Source of the DNA: Ectocarpus siliculosus
Taxonomy: Eukaryota; Sar; Phaeophyceae; Ectocarpales; Ectocarpaceae
NCBI GenBank assembly: GCA_000310025.1
Contig: FN649735.1
Coordinates: 1,844,715 to 1,898,331 of the forward strand
Length of the DNA stretch: 53,617 bases
Direction: 5' to 3'
The notes beneath the pieces are model-generated. The model ran no database searches, was not told the DNA's origin, and saw only the letters and a list, made by a program, of their open reading frames with translations. The position numbers were made by a program, and so were the translations under genes. Positions within the stretch are counted from its first letter, which is position 1. The number at the start of each line of letters is the position of its first letter. Of this stretch, positions 10,371 through 20,569 are shown piece after piece.

Positions 10371-13300
10371 TAAATTGCGGGAGCTTGTGGATGGCGTCCC
10401 AGCAGGGATGAATTACGGCGTTCGACTCGCGAGATCTTCAGGGCGTTGTACTCACGGACCAGGTCGTAGGCCCGGCGCTGACGATCGACAGCCAAGTTGC
10501 AGTACTCGAGTTGGTCACGGGCTAAGCTTTGATGACCACCTACCGTTGGATGATCGAAGACCGAAAGCGGAAGCCGCGGAATGCGTCCGATATGGATCTC
10601 GTTCGGCGCCAATCCAGTCGACTGGTTCACGGAATTGTTGTAGGCAAATTCGACGTGCGGGAGATGTACGTCCCAATCGTTTTGCTGTTCGTTGACGACT
10701 ACCGCAAGCATCTGAGCCATCGTGTGATTGACGCGTTCCGTGCCGCCGTTGGTTTGCGGGTGGTAGGAGCTGGTGGTGACTTTCTTGATTTTCATCACCT
10801 CGTAGATCGCCATGGAGAGCTTCGAGCAGAAATGCAGTCCGTTGTCCGACAATAACGTAGTCGGACATCCCCACTTGGTCATGTACTGGTTGACGAAGAT
10901 GTGAGCCGTCCCTTTCGCCGTAAATTCCGCCGCTGTAACCGCGAACATGTCGGCTCTCCGGCTGAAACGGTCTGTGAACAACAAAATGTAGGAGTTGCCC
11001 TTGGCAGTCACGGGCAGGGGTCCGAAGAAGTCGACGTCGACGACCGTACCAGGCCCCTGTGGCAATGGCATAGCGATGACGGGCCACCGAGCGGTTTGAC
11101 GCGAAGTCTTGCGAGCTTGACACACCAAACACGCTCGAAGCCACCAACGCACGGAACGATCCAGACCAATCCACCAGTAAAAACGCTCAAGCAGACGTTG
11201 TGTACGATGAACACCGAGATGGAAGGACGCGGCGGTATGGCAGGCATGAAGGACCCACGGACGCATCAGCATGGGCACGTAGACACGGGGCACACCAGTA
11301 TCCGGTAGACGAGTGGTCCTGCCGCCAGAGCGCCCGATCGGCGATGGCGCCGGTTTATGTACGAGGAGGGTGACGTTCTCATCGGTCGTGTGCAGCCTGG
11401 TTTTCGCCGCCAACGCAAGGACATCGTCCAACCGAGGGGAGCGGAGCGGGGCACTAAGGGTGAACAAGTCAGAAGGGGGGGGGGAGGGAGAGCCACGAGA
11501 CAGAAAGCGCATAGCCACCACGCATTCGCTCTCCCGCTGTTGTTCCCTAGCCCAGTCCACAGTGCCGAAGCTCTGAACGCAAGCTCGCAAATGTGAGGGG
11601 TCCAAGTCAGTCGGCTCCAACCCAGAGACAAGCGATCCCACGGAAGAGGCTGGAGAACGAGGGGCCTCAACGAGTGGTGAAGTTGCAGACCGCGGTGTCA
11701 CCTCAGGAGGAGGCATTGGGCGGGGCGAAGTCCCAGGCGAAACCTGGATAGAGGGCAAAACCGAGGATGCAGCGCGCGCCGATGCCGGCGAAGGCACCTG
11801 TGGCGCAGAGGCAGTCGACGAAAACGCCGACGTTGGCGTCGCAGATGACGGCAGGGGACGCGTGCCGGTCCGGATGGTCTTGTTTGTCGAGCGGGACCTG
11901 CTAGGACGACGGGCAGTGGACGATGCCCGAGGGACGATGGTAGCCCGCGGCTGGCGTCCGAAATAGGTGGGACCGGTGACGGTGCCTCCAGAAGCAGCGG
12001 TGGTCTTGGCCCGAGTTCGTGAAGAAATGAGCGGTCCCCGCTCCGGAAGCGAAGACAGGACGTGCACATATCTATTCGCCAAAGACGCGGCCGGAGACAT
12101 TCCGCGGGACGTAGCCGGAGCCAAACAGGAAACAGGCACCGGAGACGCGAAAACATGTGAGACCACGAAGACTCCCGAAGACCTCCGAGAATCTTGATAA
12201 TCAATCGGTGAGTCCGATCGAACATCCAGCAGGCGCGGGTGATGACGGCGGAAATCCCCAAAATCGGATGGCTGTAGCGCTGGGGGTGAAAAGACACCCG
12301 CCGAGCAGGGAGGGCGGAGCCCACCCAAACCGACCTCCGGCGTAGACGACGAGTGATAGTTGAGTCCACAAGCCCGAATGAGGAAGACACCAGCGTGATC
12401 GACACCATCAATGCAATCGGGGCCGGTTGTGTCCGTGTCTTGTGCTGGAAAAGGCAGCCGCGAAAGGAAATCCGCGTTGCCGTTTGCCGAACCTTTCCGA
12501 TATTTCAGGGTGTAGGTGAAGTTGGACAGGAATTCGAGCCATCGTTGTACCCTGGCGTTGTGTTCTCCAACCTTTCCAATGCTCTCTAAGGCTTTGTGAT
12601 CTGAATAGATGATGAACTTGGTTGACCACAAATAGCCCCGAAGACGCTTAATGGCCCAAACAATGCCACCAGCTTCCAGATCCAGAACAGTCCAGTTCCG
12701 CTCCGCCGGAAGAGTAGCGCGGCTGATGTACACAATGGGTCTCACCGAGCCATCGAGTTGTTCTTGTTCCAGGGAGGCTCCAAAGCCGTCAATGCACGCG
12801 TCGGAGCACAAACGGAGAGGACGGCTGTTGTCCTCGACCGCAGCCCAATCCGGGAAGACCAAAATCGGGGGACGCGCGAGTTCGCTCAACAACGTTTTGA
12901 CAACCTTGACCATGCCCGGGGTGTACTTGAAGGGGACGCCTTGTTTGAGAAGAGAGTTGAGAGGCCGCACCTTGGTGGCGAGATTCTGAAGGAATTTCCG
13001 GTAGTAGCTGAGACCACCGAGGAGGCTCCTAAGCTGCTTAACATTCGTCGGCGGCGGCATGTGCGTGAGCGCCCTAACCTTGACGCCATCAGGGCTAACC
13101 CCAGCCGGGGAGATGGTGTGACCGAGGAAATTGGCGTGGGTGGCGCCGACACGAGCCTTCCCTGGAGACAGCTTGAGGTTGTACTGGCGCAGCCGTTTGA
13201 AAAACTCGATCATGTTGAGCACGTGTCCCAGAGGTTCCTCATCGAAACAGATAACATCATCCAGATAGGCAAGCACACGCTCCAGACCGTGCACCACTCT

Positions 13301-16300
13301 GTTGATGACCTTGACGAACCAAGACGGGCTGGCGTTGGCTCCTTGCGGCATCCGAAGCCATTCGAACAACTGCGTGGGAGTGCAAAAGGCGGTGAGCGGG
13401 ACAGTGTCTTCGTCACAAACGATCTGGTGGAAGGCCGAATTGAGATCGAAGATGGAGAACACTTTCCCGGTGTAGAGAGAATCCAAGATACCGTCCACCC
13501 GAGGGAGAGGTTGTCCATCCAAGTCCACCAGGGCGTTGAATCGTTTGTAGTTGACGGTGATGCGAACCGATCCGTCCTTCTTGGGGATGACGACCAGGGG
13601 AGAAGCCCAGGGAGAAGTGGAATGCTGAATGAGCCCTGCCGCCAAATACTGGTCCAAGACGGCATCCACTTTCTTCTGCATTAACGGGTTAATACGATAC
13701 GGGCGTGATGCGACGGGCTTCGTCCCTGCGGGGACAGAAAGAGTGAATGGCATGACGGTGCAGGAACCAAAATCGGTTTTCGAAGTAGAGAACACGTCGG
13801 AATACTCAACAAGGGCGTCGGCCAAACGATCAATAGCCTCCGGTGTCCATCCCGGGTTGTGTAGATCGAAAGCGATGTCGTGCATATGTGCGGGCAGCCT
13901 AGTCCACAATCGCAGAAAACTGGAGCGCTGGGCCTCGGAGAAGCGGTCAAGCAGTTCTTGTGGAGGCGGCTTCGGAGGAGGCGGGGCGGAGGCTGGGTCC
14001 GGAGAGCGGCGAGTCCCGGACTTGGGGCCAACGGCGTTGACCCGATGCGGTGATGTAGAGGACGGGGGGGCGGTGGGAGTCGAAGATGGAGCCGCCTTCA
14101 GGGTTTCTACCGGTACTCGTAATAGCGGTGCAGCAGACACGCCAATAACGTCGCCCGGCTCCAATTCGGCACAACCTGCAAGGGGAATACGCTGAAGACC
14201 ATTGGAAACAAATGCATCGGGGGACGAAAGTGCACCCACTTCAGGTCGGAACGATACGAGATATTCGCCGATCAGCGCAGGCATGCCCGAAGAACGGACG
14301 AGGTCCACCTCAACAAGGGCCGGCTCCGGCCCCAAGGAAATGCCCGAGCTCCCTGCATATTTGAGGTGAAACGAAGAGGCAGGAGCGTCGTCGTGCGTAG
14401 CGTAAACACACGCGCCAGCGGTGAAACGTGGAGAGAGCGTGAGCTCGCCCATAACCCGGCCGTCCGGTCCAGGGTGGGGGAGGGTGGTGAACACTCGAGA
14501 GTTGAACCGCATCCAGCTATCGCGACCCAGAAGCACGGCGTGCCCCATGGCGGCATCTGGAACAACGCAGGCCCAGACCGCCAACGAAGCGGTAGCTCGA
14601 GCTCCATGAAGAAAATTAACGGTGAGACGAACTGACCGAGTGGTCACAAGGGCGGGTCCATCACCAAACCCACCCCAACGACGAGAGGGCGAAACACGAA
14701 CGCTGCCAGCTGTCAAGGCTCCAGCAGCTATCATGGCGGTGACCACGGAGTCGGACACAAAAGACGCAGGAGATCCAGAGTCCAGCAGCGCCACTCGCGC
14801 CAGTTGAGAAGTGGCTGTAGGTCCTCCATGCAGCAGGACCCGGGTGGTGTAAGAGTCCGAGTCCAACAGGAGCGTGCCGCCGACCAGGTCGGGCCCGTGT
14901 TCCAGAAGAGGAGGTTGGTCTGCACAAGCGGAGGTCGAGGCCACCAGATGAACACCAGGAGCATGGTCCCCCGGAGCGTCCAAATGGAGACAGGCTGGGT
15001 CTTCACCCCGGTCCTCCCGTGACGACGAACCGGCCGCGGTAGCAACCTCGTGGATGCGTCGACGGCCATGTGGAGGAGGCTGCGAAATGGAAGGTGCGGG
15101 AGAAGTGGAGGCGGGGAGAGCTTCGCCAGACAGGGGATGATCACGCAAAAGGCGCCGAACTTCCATCAAAGCTTTTCCCAACAAGTTTTTACCGCTAGAC
15201 GCCCACTTGGATGAAACGCTAGCCTCCGGAAAGCATGCAGACATGCCGATACCCCAAACACGATCGAAGGGGCTGGCTTCCGCAAGGAGGCGGGTACCCG
15301 TCTCCAGTAGATGTTGTTTCATGTCGCGGTTTTGAGCGAATTTGGCATACGACCCCGTAAGCACGATCTCTTCTCGACGACGCTCCCATTCAGCATAGTC
15401 AAAAGGACGGACGTTACGACCCAAGTACTTGTGTGTCTTAGGATCTGGTGCAGCCATGATTTTGTCATACGACGTCATATCCCCAAACAACTTCGCTTTT
15501 TCAGACATCATAAATTGCTCACCACATGAATAACGTACCCCCAGTACGTCAAAAGCCGAGGGTGTCCATTGCGAGAACACAGACGGAGGTTTCCAGAAGA
15601 GGAGGACGTCATCCGAAGCGTACTCGCATTTGTCATCAAACGGCGGAGCCGGTGCAGGGCGCAGAGGCAAAGAGCGGGCACCAGGCACGGGCGGGGGTGG
15701 GTCAAGCGGACGGGTCCTCATCTCCGACGGGGAGGACCCAGAAAGCGAGGGAGGAGCGGGCGAAGTCGCTCCGGTCCATGATCCGGAGGGCGGCCTACGG
15801 GCGGCGGCTCCGGCGAGGTCAATGTTAGCAGAGGCCATTCGGCTATTAGAGACCTGTTCGTTAAGAGAAGTCTTTCCTGCGGCAGACGGATATGTGTGAA
15901 TGGACGCAGGGCGCTCTGGACTACTCCCCCGTGACAAAGGAGCCGAACCTTCCACAGAACGGTGGGCACTACCATCCGATCCCGATGGCAGTGGTGCAGT
16001 CAGCACGTTGTGGGCAGCAGAGGAAGACGCATTCGTATCAGGTGCTGCCACACGGGGGCAGCGGACGGTCGAAGACAACGAAAGCTGCGAAAGAGAAGGA
16101 GAATCGACGGGGTCCCCGACGAGTGTAGAAGAAGGCTCGTGTGCTATCCGAGAAGAGGCCCGGCTGACAATACCAGGAGAGTCTTGGCGAACAGTAGTAG
16201 ACGAGGTTCTTGTTCCTTCTGTAACCCGAGACGGCGAGGTGAGCAGGGGTGAACCACTCGACGTCTTACCTCCCTGTCGCCCACACCACAAAGGTTGTGC

Positions 16301-16498
16301 CGGAGTGGGTTTGTCATGTCCAATACCAGCAGACGATGAGGTGGGTGACGAGGAGGCGGGCCGAGAAACTAGATGCGATTTGGGGGCGTGGGGAGTATCC
16401 AAAGAAGTAGGCTGTACACGAACATCCTGGGAGACTCCAAAAGGGTGCACGGTGGTTGCTAGTGACGGTAGTACCGGCTGAACTCCGCCATCGGCATG
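10355..16498 (-). CDS. pol: Gypsy Pol polyprotein: NADAR-protease-RT-RNase H-integrase
   Basis: The frame continues from Gag after one UGA (16499-16501) and stays open for about 2,000 residues. Numbering from the codon after the UGA: a Ser/Pro-rich linker to about 285; a NADAR domain at about 287-452; an aspartic protease with LLDSGSPASF (DSG) at about 573 and HAVLLGRDSW further on; reverse transcriptase with YLDD at about 1077; RNase H at about 1228-1350 (LCSDAC, DLEAGG, YSDHKAL, GNADFLSRLP); and integrase with an HHCC finger at about 1752-1790 (CHTAASFHLGVH...CLVC) and catalytic Asp/Asp/Glu in DVDFFGPLP, LLSDNG and GGTERVNH. All catalytic residues I can check are present. The natural frame is lost twice between about 10440 and 10355, before the GPY/F module. 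Beyond about 10430 the original frame runs on out of register to 9884. Confidence 0.9.
15145..15639 (-). other. NADAR (YbiA-like, former DUF1768) domain within gypsy Pol
   Basis: About 165 residues match the NADAR pattern from end to end: LLFWKPPSVFSQWTPSAF (a strand followed by the F-S-x-W/F segment), YSCGEQFMMSEKAKLFGD (usually SSEHYFQAQKA..F.D), KIMAAPDPKTHKYLGR, WERRREEIVLTGSYAKF with QN following, HLLETGTRLLAEASPFDR, VWGIG, and NLLGKALMEVRRLLRD at the end. Known NADAR proteins are N-glycosidases: YbiA cleaves riboflavin intermediates, and NADAR antitoxins remove ADP-ribose from guanine in DNA. The conserved glutamate, tryptophan and aspartate are visible. The domain is in frame with the polyprotein and has no stops. 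Serine/proline-rich linkers on both sides suggest a separately folding module that may be released by the protease (inference). Confidence 0.88.
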
Positions 16499-16501
16499 TC
16501 A
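16496..16501 (-). promoter_or_regulatory. In-frame UGA between gag and pol, candidate readthrough site
   Basis: Gag ends with codons for Lys-Gly-Lys-Lys and then UGA followed by CAU. The same frame then remains open through all of pol. A single stop in register is the arrangement used by retroviruses that make Gag-Pol by stop suppression. UGA followed by C is the leakiest context known in eukaryotes. A recent point mutation in a continuous gag-pol frame is the alternative. Confidence 0.55.
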
Positions 16502-19500
16502 TTTCTTACCCTTCCAGCCCCTCTTGGCCGAAGTGGAAGTCTCCGATGAGGATTCTGTGTGCGAGGACTGTTTCATGTCCGATGTGTCAGATGAACGGCG
16601 GGCGCGTCCCGAGGAGTGAGCACGGGGTGGGTTGCGTCCTGTAGGTCGTCTATACGAGGTCATGCGCTTTTTCCACCGACTCCAAAGTGTGGGATCTTTT
16701 TCCATGCAGAGCTTGATATCATTGTTAAGCAGGCCTGTGGCGTTAATGAACCCACGAGTACAAGATTTGAAGGAGTGGTCTTCCCCTAAGCAGTTGAGGC
16801 ACTTGCCCTTGTACAGCCGAAGCGCGTTGCGGCGGTCTTCAGCCGAGACCAAGGGGGTGAACAATGGCGGATCATTCTTGGTTAGAGCCATCTCACTAGC
16901 GACGTTGTATACCTCTGGAAAGTGTCCTTGCAGCGGCCAGTCGCTGTAGTGCAACAGAAAAGGGTCTCGATCATCATAAGGTAGAGGGTCAACACTCATC
17001 ACCGCAGCCGAAGAACCTGGACTCCACGAAGGGGTCACCGATGACCGCAACGCCGAAGAAGCTACAGCACGCGAAACAGCAGACGAACTCCGAGCATTCG
17101 TGGAAGACACCGAAAAAAAATCGTCACCATGTACCGCCGGCGTGTGCGCGAATGCCCGCTTGTCCAACACATCCCACATATCGTCCAAACACGAAGCATG
17201 TCGCCCAAAAGGGGCTTCCATGGAGAGCTGCTCATCCTTGTACACCTGTCCAGACACTACGGGAAACTGCTTCAACATGGAGTCTCGAACAGCTATCTGC
17301 ACTTGTGCATCCGAAGGCTTGAACGCGTGATGAGAAACCATGACAGTCATGGCCAGAGCCTTATAGCGACGAATGTATTCTCCGTACGTCTCGCCGGTGG
17401 ACACGCCAAAACTACGAAGGCGATCGATCCCCGAGCTCTTGTCTTGAGTGTCCCAGGCGGCCGCCAATTTCTGGATAAAGAACGCGTACGTCGAGGGCCC
17501 GGCCGGTTCCTTGCGCAGATGGTTTTCTACCTGTTGGAAAGTGGCATCAAGAAATTCCAGCGTGGCACGGTTGGTGGTTTGACCTTCAACGACAGCAGCA
17601 CGAACACGTTTGCGCAACAACGGAAGCCATCCTGCGACCCAGGTGGAGGAAGCGAAAGTCTGCTTGCGTTTGACGTCGCTTTTGTTGAGGATCTCGGTGA
17701 CCACGCCCTTGCAGCTAGACGCGAAACGAGCAAATTCATCAGGATCAGAACCAAGGGGCAAGCGTGTGACACTATCAAGTTGTTCCGGCTTCAGCTTGTC
17801 CATCTTGTCTTGAATGCGGATGGTGTCGGCCTCCGCTGCAGCGGCGTCCGCAGCGTCCAAAGCCTCCTGCCTCGTCCTCGCCCCCGTGGAAGACAAAGGC
17901 AAGCTAGCATCATCCTGAGGCAACGGCGATGTCGCGTTGGCCGGTGACGCCATGACGTGGCCGGTCGCCGGGCGAGGATCGATCAGGATAGACGTACGCG
18001 GGAGGGGGGGGGGCACCACCAAAGGCTGTTGTAGCAGAGCTGGGGCGGTCGACGCTGATGACACCACCAAAGGCTGTTGCGGCAGAGCTGGGGCGGCCGG
18101 CGCTGATGACGATGACACTGCCGTGGCCCTGGCAGCTGCCTCATCGTGAACCTCGTACCCTGAACGAACTCCCGAGGAACTCGAAGCGTGGTCTTGCAAT
18201 GGTGCCAAATGCGCCCGTGACGAAAAGGGTGGGGCAGAAGGTGGCATGCTAGGGGCGTTCGAGGGCACAGAAGGTGGTACATTCGAGTCGGCAGCAGCAT
18301 CCACAACTTGGCCAGGCGTTTGCGCGCGCAGGAGAGTGAGCACTTGTTCCAACAGCATTTCAGTACGGGAAGCCGAAGTCGAGGCTTGTGATGCAGCATT
18401 GCGTGGTGAACCAACACGTTCGTCCAAAAGCAAGGAAGATGTGGGCTGATCTACCACGGTGTGTGTAGGGGCATGGCTTTTAACCGCGGCGGAATGTTCA
18501 CGAAGTTGCATGTTGGCAAGTTTGAACGCCAAAGTAGACACGGGCGGCGGTCCTACATCAGCGGGGGGGAGCAAAACCGGTGGCGAAGAACAGAGTGAAC
18601 CATCTTCTGAGGCAGTCTTACGTTCCCCCAACAGCCCAGAACTACGAAAATCACACCGATCATACTGCACTTGCCTGCGACCCCGACCTGACTTCCGTCG
18701 CCCTTTGCCCCCTCGACCGCTGTCCGAGCTGGTCGCCCTGCCGTTGCCCCCGCTCCTCGTCGGGCTCCGGCTGCGGCTACGCCTACGCGAAGGCGTGTTG
18801 CTCCCGCGGCGGTCGCTGCTCCGGCTGCGACCACGCCGAGACGAAGGTGCGTGACGTGGCTGGCGGTCGGTGCTCCGGCTCCGGCTCCGGCTCTCGCGGT
18901 GTCGACGCTTGGACGAAGATTCCGCGTACCCCCGCCCGCCATCTTCAACACCCGGCCCTCGCGAAGTGCGCTCGGCCGTCCCGCTCTTGGCCGTGGGGGC
19001 TTGATCACCCCAACGGCTCCTCCGGCTGGTGGAGGCAGGAGCCGCCGACAGACTGTAGTCCTTGGTCCCTCCGGAACCATGCGCACGGCTTTCAGAATCC
19101 TGCTGTGGGAGCTGCAGATCATGCTGAAAATCGTCGTTGGTTGCAGTACGAGCTAGCGGCAACCGAATTCCCCCATTGTGCACCACCACCGCGGTTCCCT
19201 GGGGACCCTCGGTGAAGGAAGCCCTACGGAGAGCAGACACTAACCGAAACACACTCTGTCGTAAGGACGGTTCTAGCTGGTCGAGGAACGGACTCGATAC
19301 AAGATGTGCAAAACCAAGGTCTGTATAAGAGTCAGGACAGCGGTCACGCACGATGTGTTGGAGGCCAGCCCACGCAAAAAGGGCACTAGTTCGGTCAGCA
19401 TCATGGAAGGTGATCACATCTGTGGGCGTGGAAAGGGGGCGGGACAGGAACGCTGTGTCTTCTGCGTGAAACCTGTACTCCTCGGCTTCGTCGTCTGACG

Positions 19501-19657
19501 CGCCGTCGGCATCCCCGGCCGGCCCACCCAGCGTCACAGAAAACTGGGGAGCAGCAGCCACTTCCGGTGCCGCCTGGGGCGTGGGAGGGGGCACGACACG
19601 ACGACGGGCGGGTCGCGAAATATATCTCCATCTGCAACCTCGCCGTGCTTGATCCAT
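16499..19657 (-). CDS. gag: Gypsy Gag polyprotein with RS-rich segment and CCHC knuckle
   Basis: This is the structural protein of the retroelement, about 1052 residues. I chose the ATG at 19657 (MDQARRGCRWRYIS); the open frame extends only ten codons further upstream, with no other ATG. Residues about 250-325 are rich in Arg-Ser dipeptides (for example SRSRSRS and RRRSRSRSPTRS), like RS domains of splicing factors. Proline/serine linkers follow. A helical capsid-like region lies around residues 620-850, with DEFARFASSCKGVV near its start. A zinc knuckle of the form C-x2-C-x4-H-x4-C (CLNCLGEDHSFKSC) lies near residue 955. The C-terminus is basic. The stop is UGA, followed in the same frame by pol. 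Gag is much longer than the usual 300-500 residues. Assignment is secure from the knuckle and the position before pol; the capsid fold is inferred. Confidence 0.85.
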   Translation of the reverse strand: MDQARRGCRWRYISRPARRRVVPPPTPQAAPEVAAAPQFSVTLGGPAGDADGASDDEAEEYRFHAEDTAFLSRPLSTPTDVITFHDADRTSALFAWAGLQHIVRDRCPDSYTDLGFAHLVSSPFLDQLEPSLRQSVFRLVSALRRASFTEGPQGTAVVVHNGGIRLPLARTATNDDFQHDLQLPQQDSESRAHGSGGTKDYSLSAAPASTSRRSRWGDQAPTAKSGTAERTSRGPGVEDGGRGYAESSSKRRHRESRSRSRSTDRQPRHAPSSRRGRSRSSDRRGSNTPSRRRSRSRSPTRSGGNGRATSSDSGRGGKGRRKSGRGRRQVQYDRCDFRSSGLLGERKTASEDGSLCSSPPVLLPPADVGPPPVSTLAFKLANMQLREHSAAVKSHAPTHTVVDQPTSSLLLDERVGSPRNAASQASTSASRTEMLLEQVLTLLRAQTPGQVVDAAADSNVPPSVPSNAPSMPPSAPPFSSRAHLAPLQDHASSSSGVRSGYEVHDEAAARATAVSSSSAPAAPALPQQPLVVSSASTAPALLQQPLVVPPPLPRTSILIDPRPATGHVMASPANATSPLPQDDASLPLSSTGARTRQEALDAADAAAAEADTIRIQDKMDKLKPEQLDSVTRLPLGSDPDEFARFASSCKGVVTEILNKSDVKRKQTFASSTWVAGWLPLLRKRVRAAVVEGQTTNRATLEFLDATFQQVENHLRKEPAGPSTYAFFIQKLAAAWDTQDKSSGIDRLRSFGVSTGETYGEYIRRYKALAMTVMVSHHAFKPSDAQVQIAVRDSMLKQFPVVSGQVYKDEQLSMEAPFGRHASCLDDMWDVLDKRAFAHTPAVHGDDFFSVSSTNARSSSAVSRAVASSALRSSVTPSWSPGSSAAVMSVDPLPYDDRDPFLLHYSDWPLQGHFPEVYNVASEMALTKNDPPLFTPLVSAEDRRNALRLYKGKCLNCLGEDHSFKSCTRGFINATGLLNNDIKLCMEKDPTLWSRWKKRMTSYRRPTGRNPPRAHSSGRARRSSDTSDMKQSSHTESSSETSTSAKRGWKGKK
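18690..18910 (-). other. RS-rich segment of Gag
   Basis: The segment is dense in Arg-Ser and Arg-Arg-Ser dipeptides, alternating with Gly-rich stretches, and resembles RS domains that are phosphorylated by SR-protein kinases. In Gag it lies upstream of the capsid-like part and could bind RNA or splicing-type factors (inference). Confidence 0.7.
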
Positions 19658-19745
19658 TGAGATGTACACACCAGTGTCAGACAAGAAACGAGCGGATGTA
19701 TGTGTGGACGAGGAGGGGGCAATGGTGGGACCGATCCAATGTCAA

Positions 19746-19760
19746 CCGGAATCGTTGCCA
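19746..19760 (-). other. Possible primer-binding site of the gypsy element
   Basis: Upstream of gag the minus strand reads TGGCAACGATTCCGG, the shape expected for a site complementary to a tRNA 3' end (CCA). Three bases before it is a possible LTR end (GATACA). I could not match it to a particular tRNA or find the partner LTR, so this is a weak call. Confidence 0.25.
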
Positions 19761-20569
19761 TCATGTATCACACACACACTCATCTATTTTAGCGTGCATG
19801 CTACAGGCCATGCAGCCACTTCGTAGTCTACTCTGCACCGCGTCATCGGAGCCTTTGATGGCAATCAAACACCAAACAGGAAGTTCGTTGTGGCCTTCTC
19901 TGATCATCGCTCGGACGTACGTGTAGTCGCACAACACCCCAGTCGGTCGTGAAAAATCTCTTAGTCCCCGGTTTCTTCTGACGCGTCCACAGAACTCGTG
20001 CCTCTCACAGAGCTTCTGATTCTGCCCCGAGGCTTGGTCTGGGAGTACTACAGGTAGGGCCCGCAGTTGAGAAAAATTCTGTCCAGAAACAACAAGGCTC
20101 AACTTCTTGCGAGAAACATGAAAAAAGGGCTAAGCAACACCGCTCGATCTCGGCCACAAGATAAAGAAACGTCCAAAAAGGGAACATGATCGATCGTGCG
20201 ATACCCCAAGACAAAACGAAAAGGGGGTAGAAGCGGGGGGCGCGCGTCCAATAAGAAACGTCCCACTGCTGCTGCGGCTGCCATGCTCCCACCCCCTACA
20301 CCTAGCTAACAACAACAGCAGCCTGGAATTTTTTGGTAATTTAGGGGCGGAGAGTGGATATTTTCGCGGCGCCACCCCCGCGCCCCAGCGCCGCCCTGGT
20401 GGGCTGCACTACCCACTGCTGCTGTACTGCTGTACTACCACAACCCCCAATGTTCCCCACGCCGAGCTGTTGGTTTAATGCTGCATGAAGGCTTGGTGTG
20501 TTGTTGTATTCTTCGCCAGAAATAAGACAACAAGAGCAATCAGCAGAATGCGACAGCCCAAAGAAATAA
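19761..20569. other. Region without a gene; likely 5' leader or LTR of the gypsy element
   Basis: No coding frame of note. If the primer-binding site is real, the 5' LTR would start at 19764 with TGTATCACACACAC. The stretch contains a short CA repeat, an A-rich part at 20100-20230 and CTG/CAG-like runs near 20270 and 20410. I found no second copy near 8000-9100. Confidence 0.35.

Larger units (their letters stand above)
9131..19760 (-). mobile_element. Ty3/gypsy chromovirus-type LTR retrotransposon with NADAR domain
   Basis: About 10.5 kb on the minus strand encode Gag, NADAR, protease, reverse transcriptase, RNase H, integrase, a GPY/F module, a chromodomain and a Tudor-like module in that order. 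Gag and pol are in one frame, broken only by a UGA; two small frame changes near 10355-10440 are the only visible damage. The order RT-RNase H-integrase with a C-terminal chromodomain marks it as Ty3/gypsy (Metaviridae-type, chromovirus). Its outer borders are not defined, because no LTR pair was recognised by eye. Confidence 0.9.

Noticed and set aside
12758-13684. 308-codon plus-strand ORF over gypsy RT
   Set aside because: Exact antisense of the reverse transcriptase coding sequence, without a recognisable domain.
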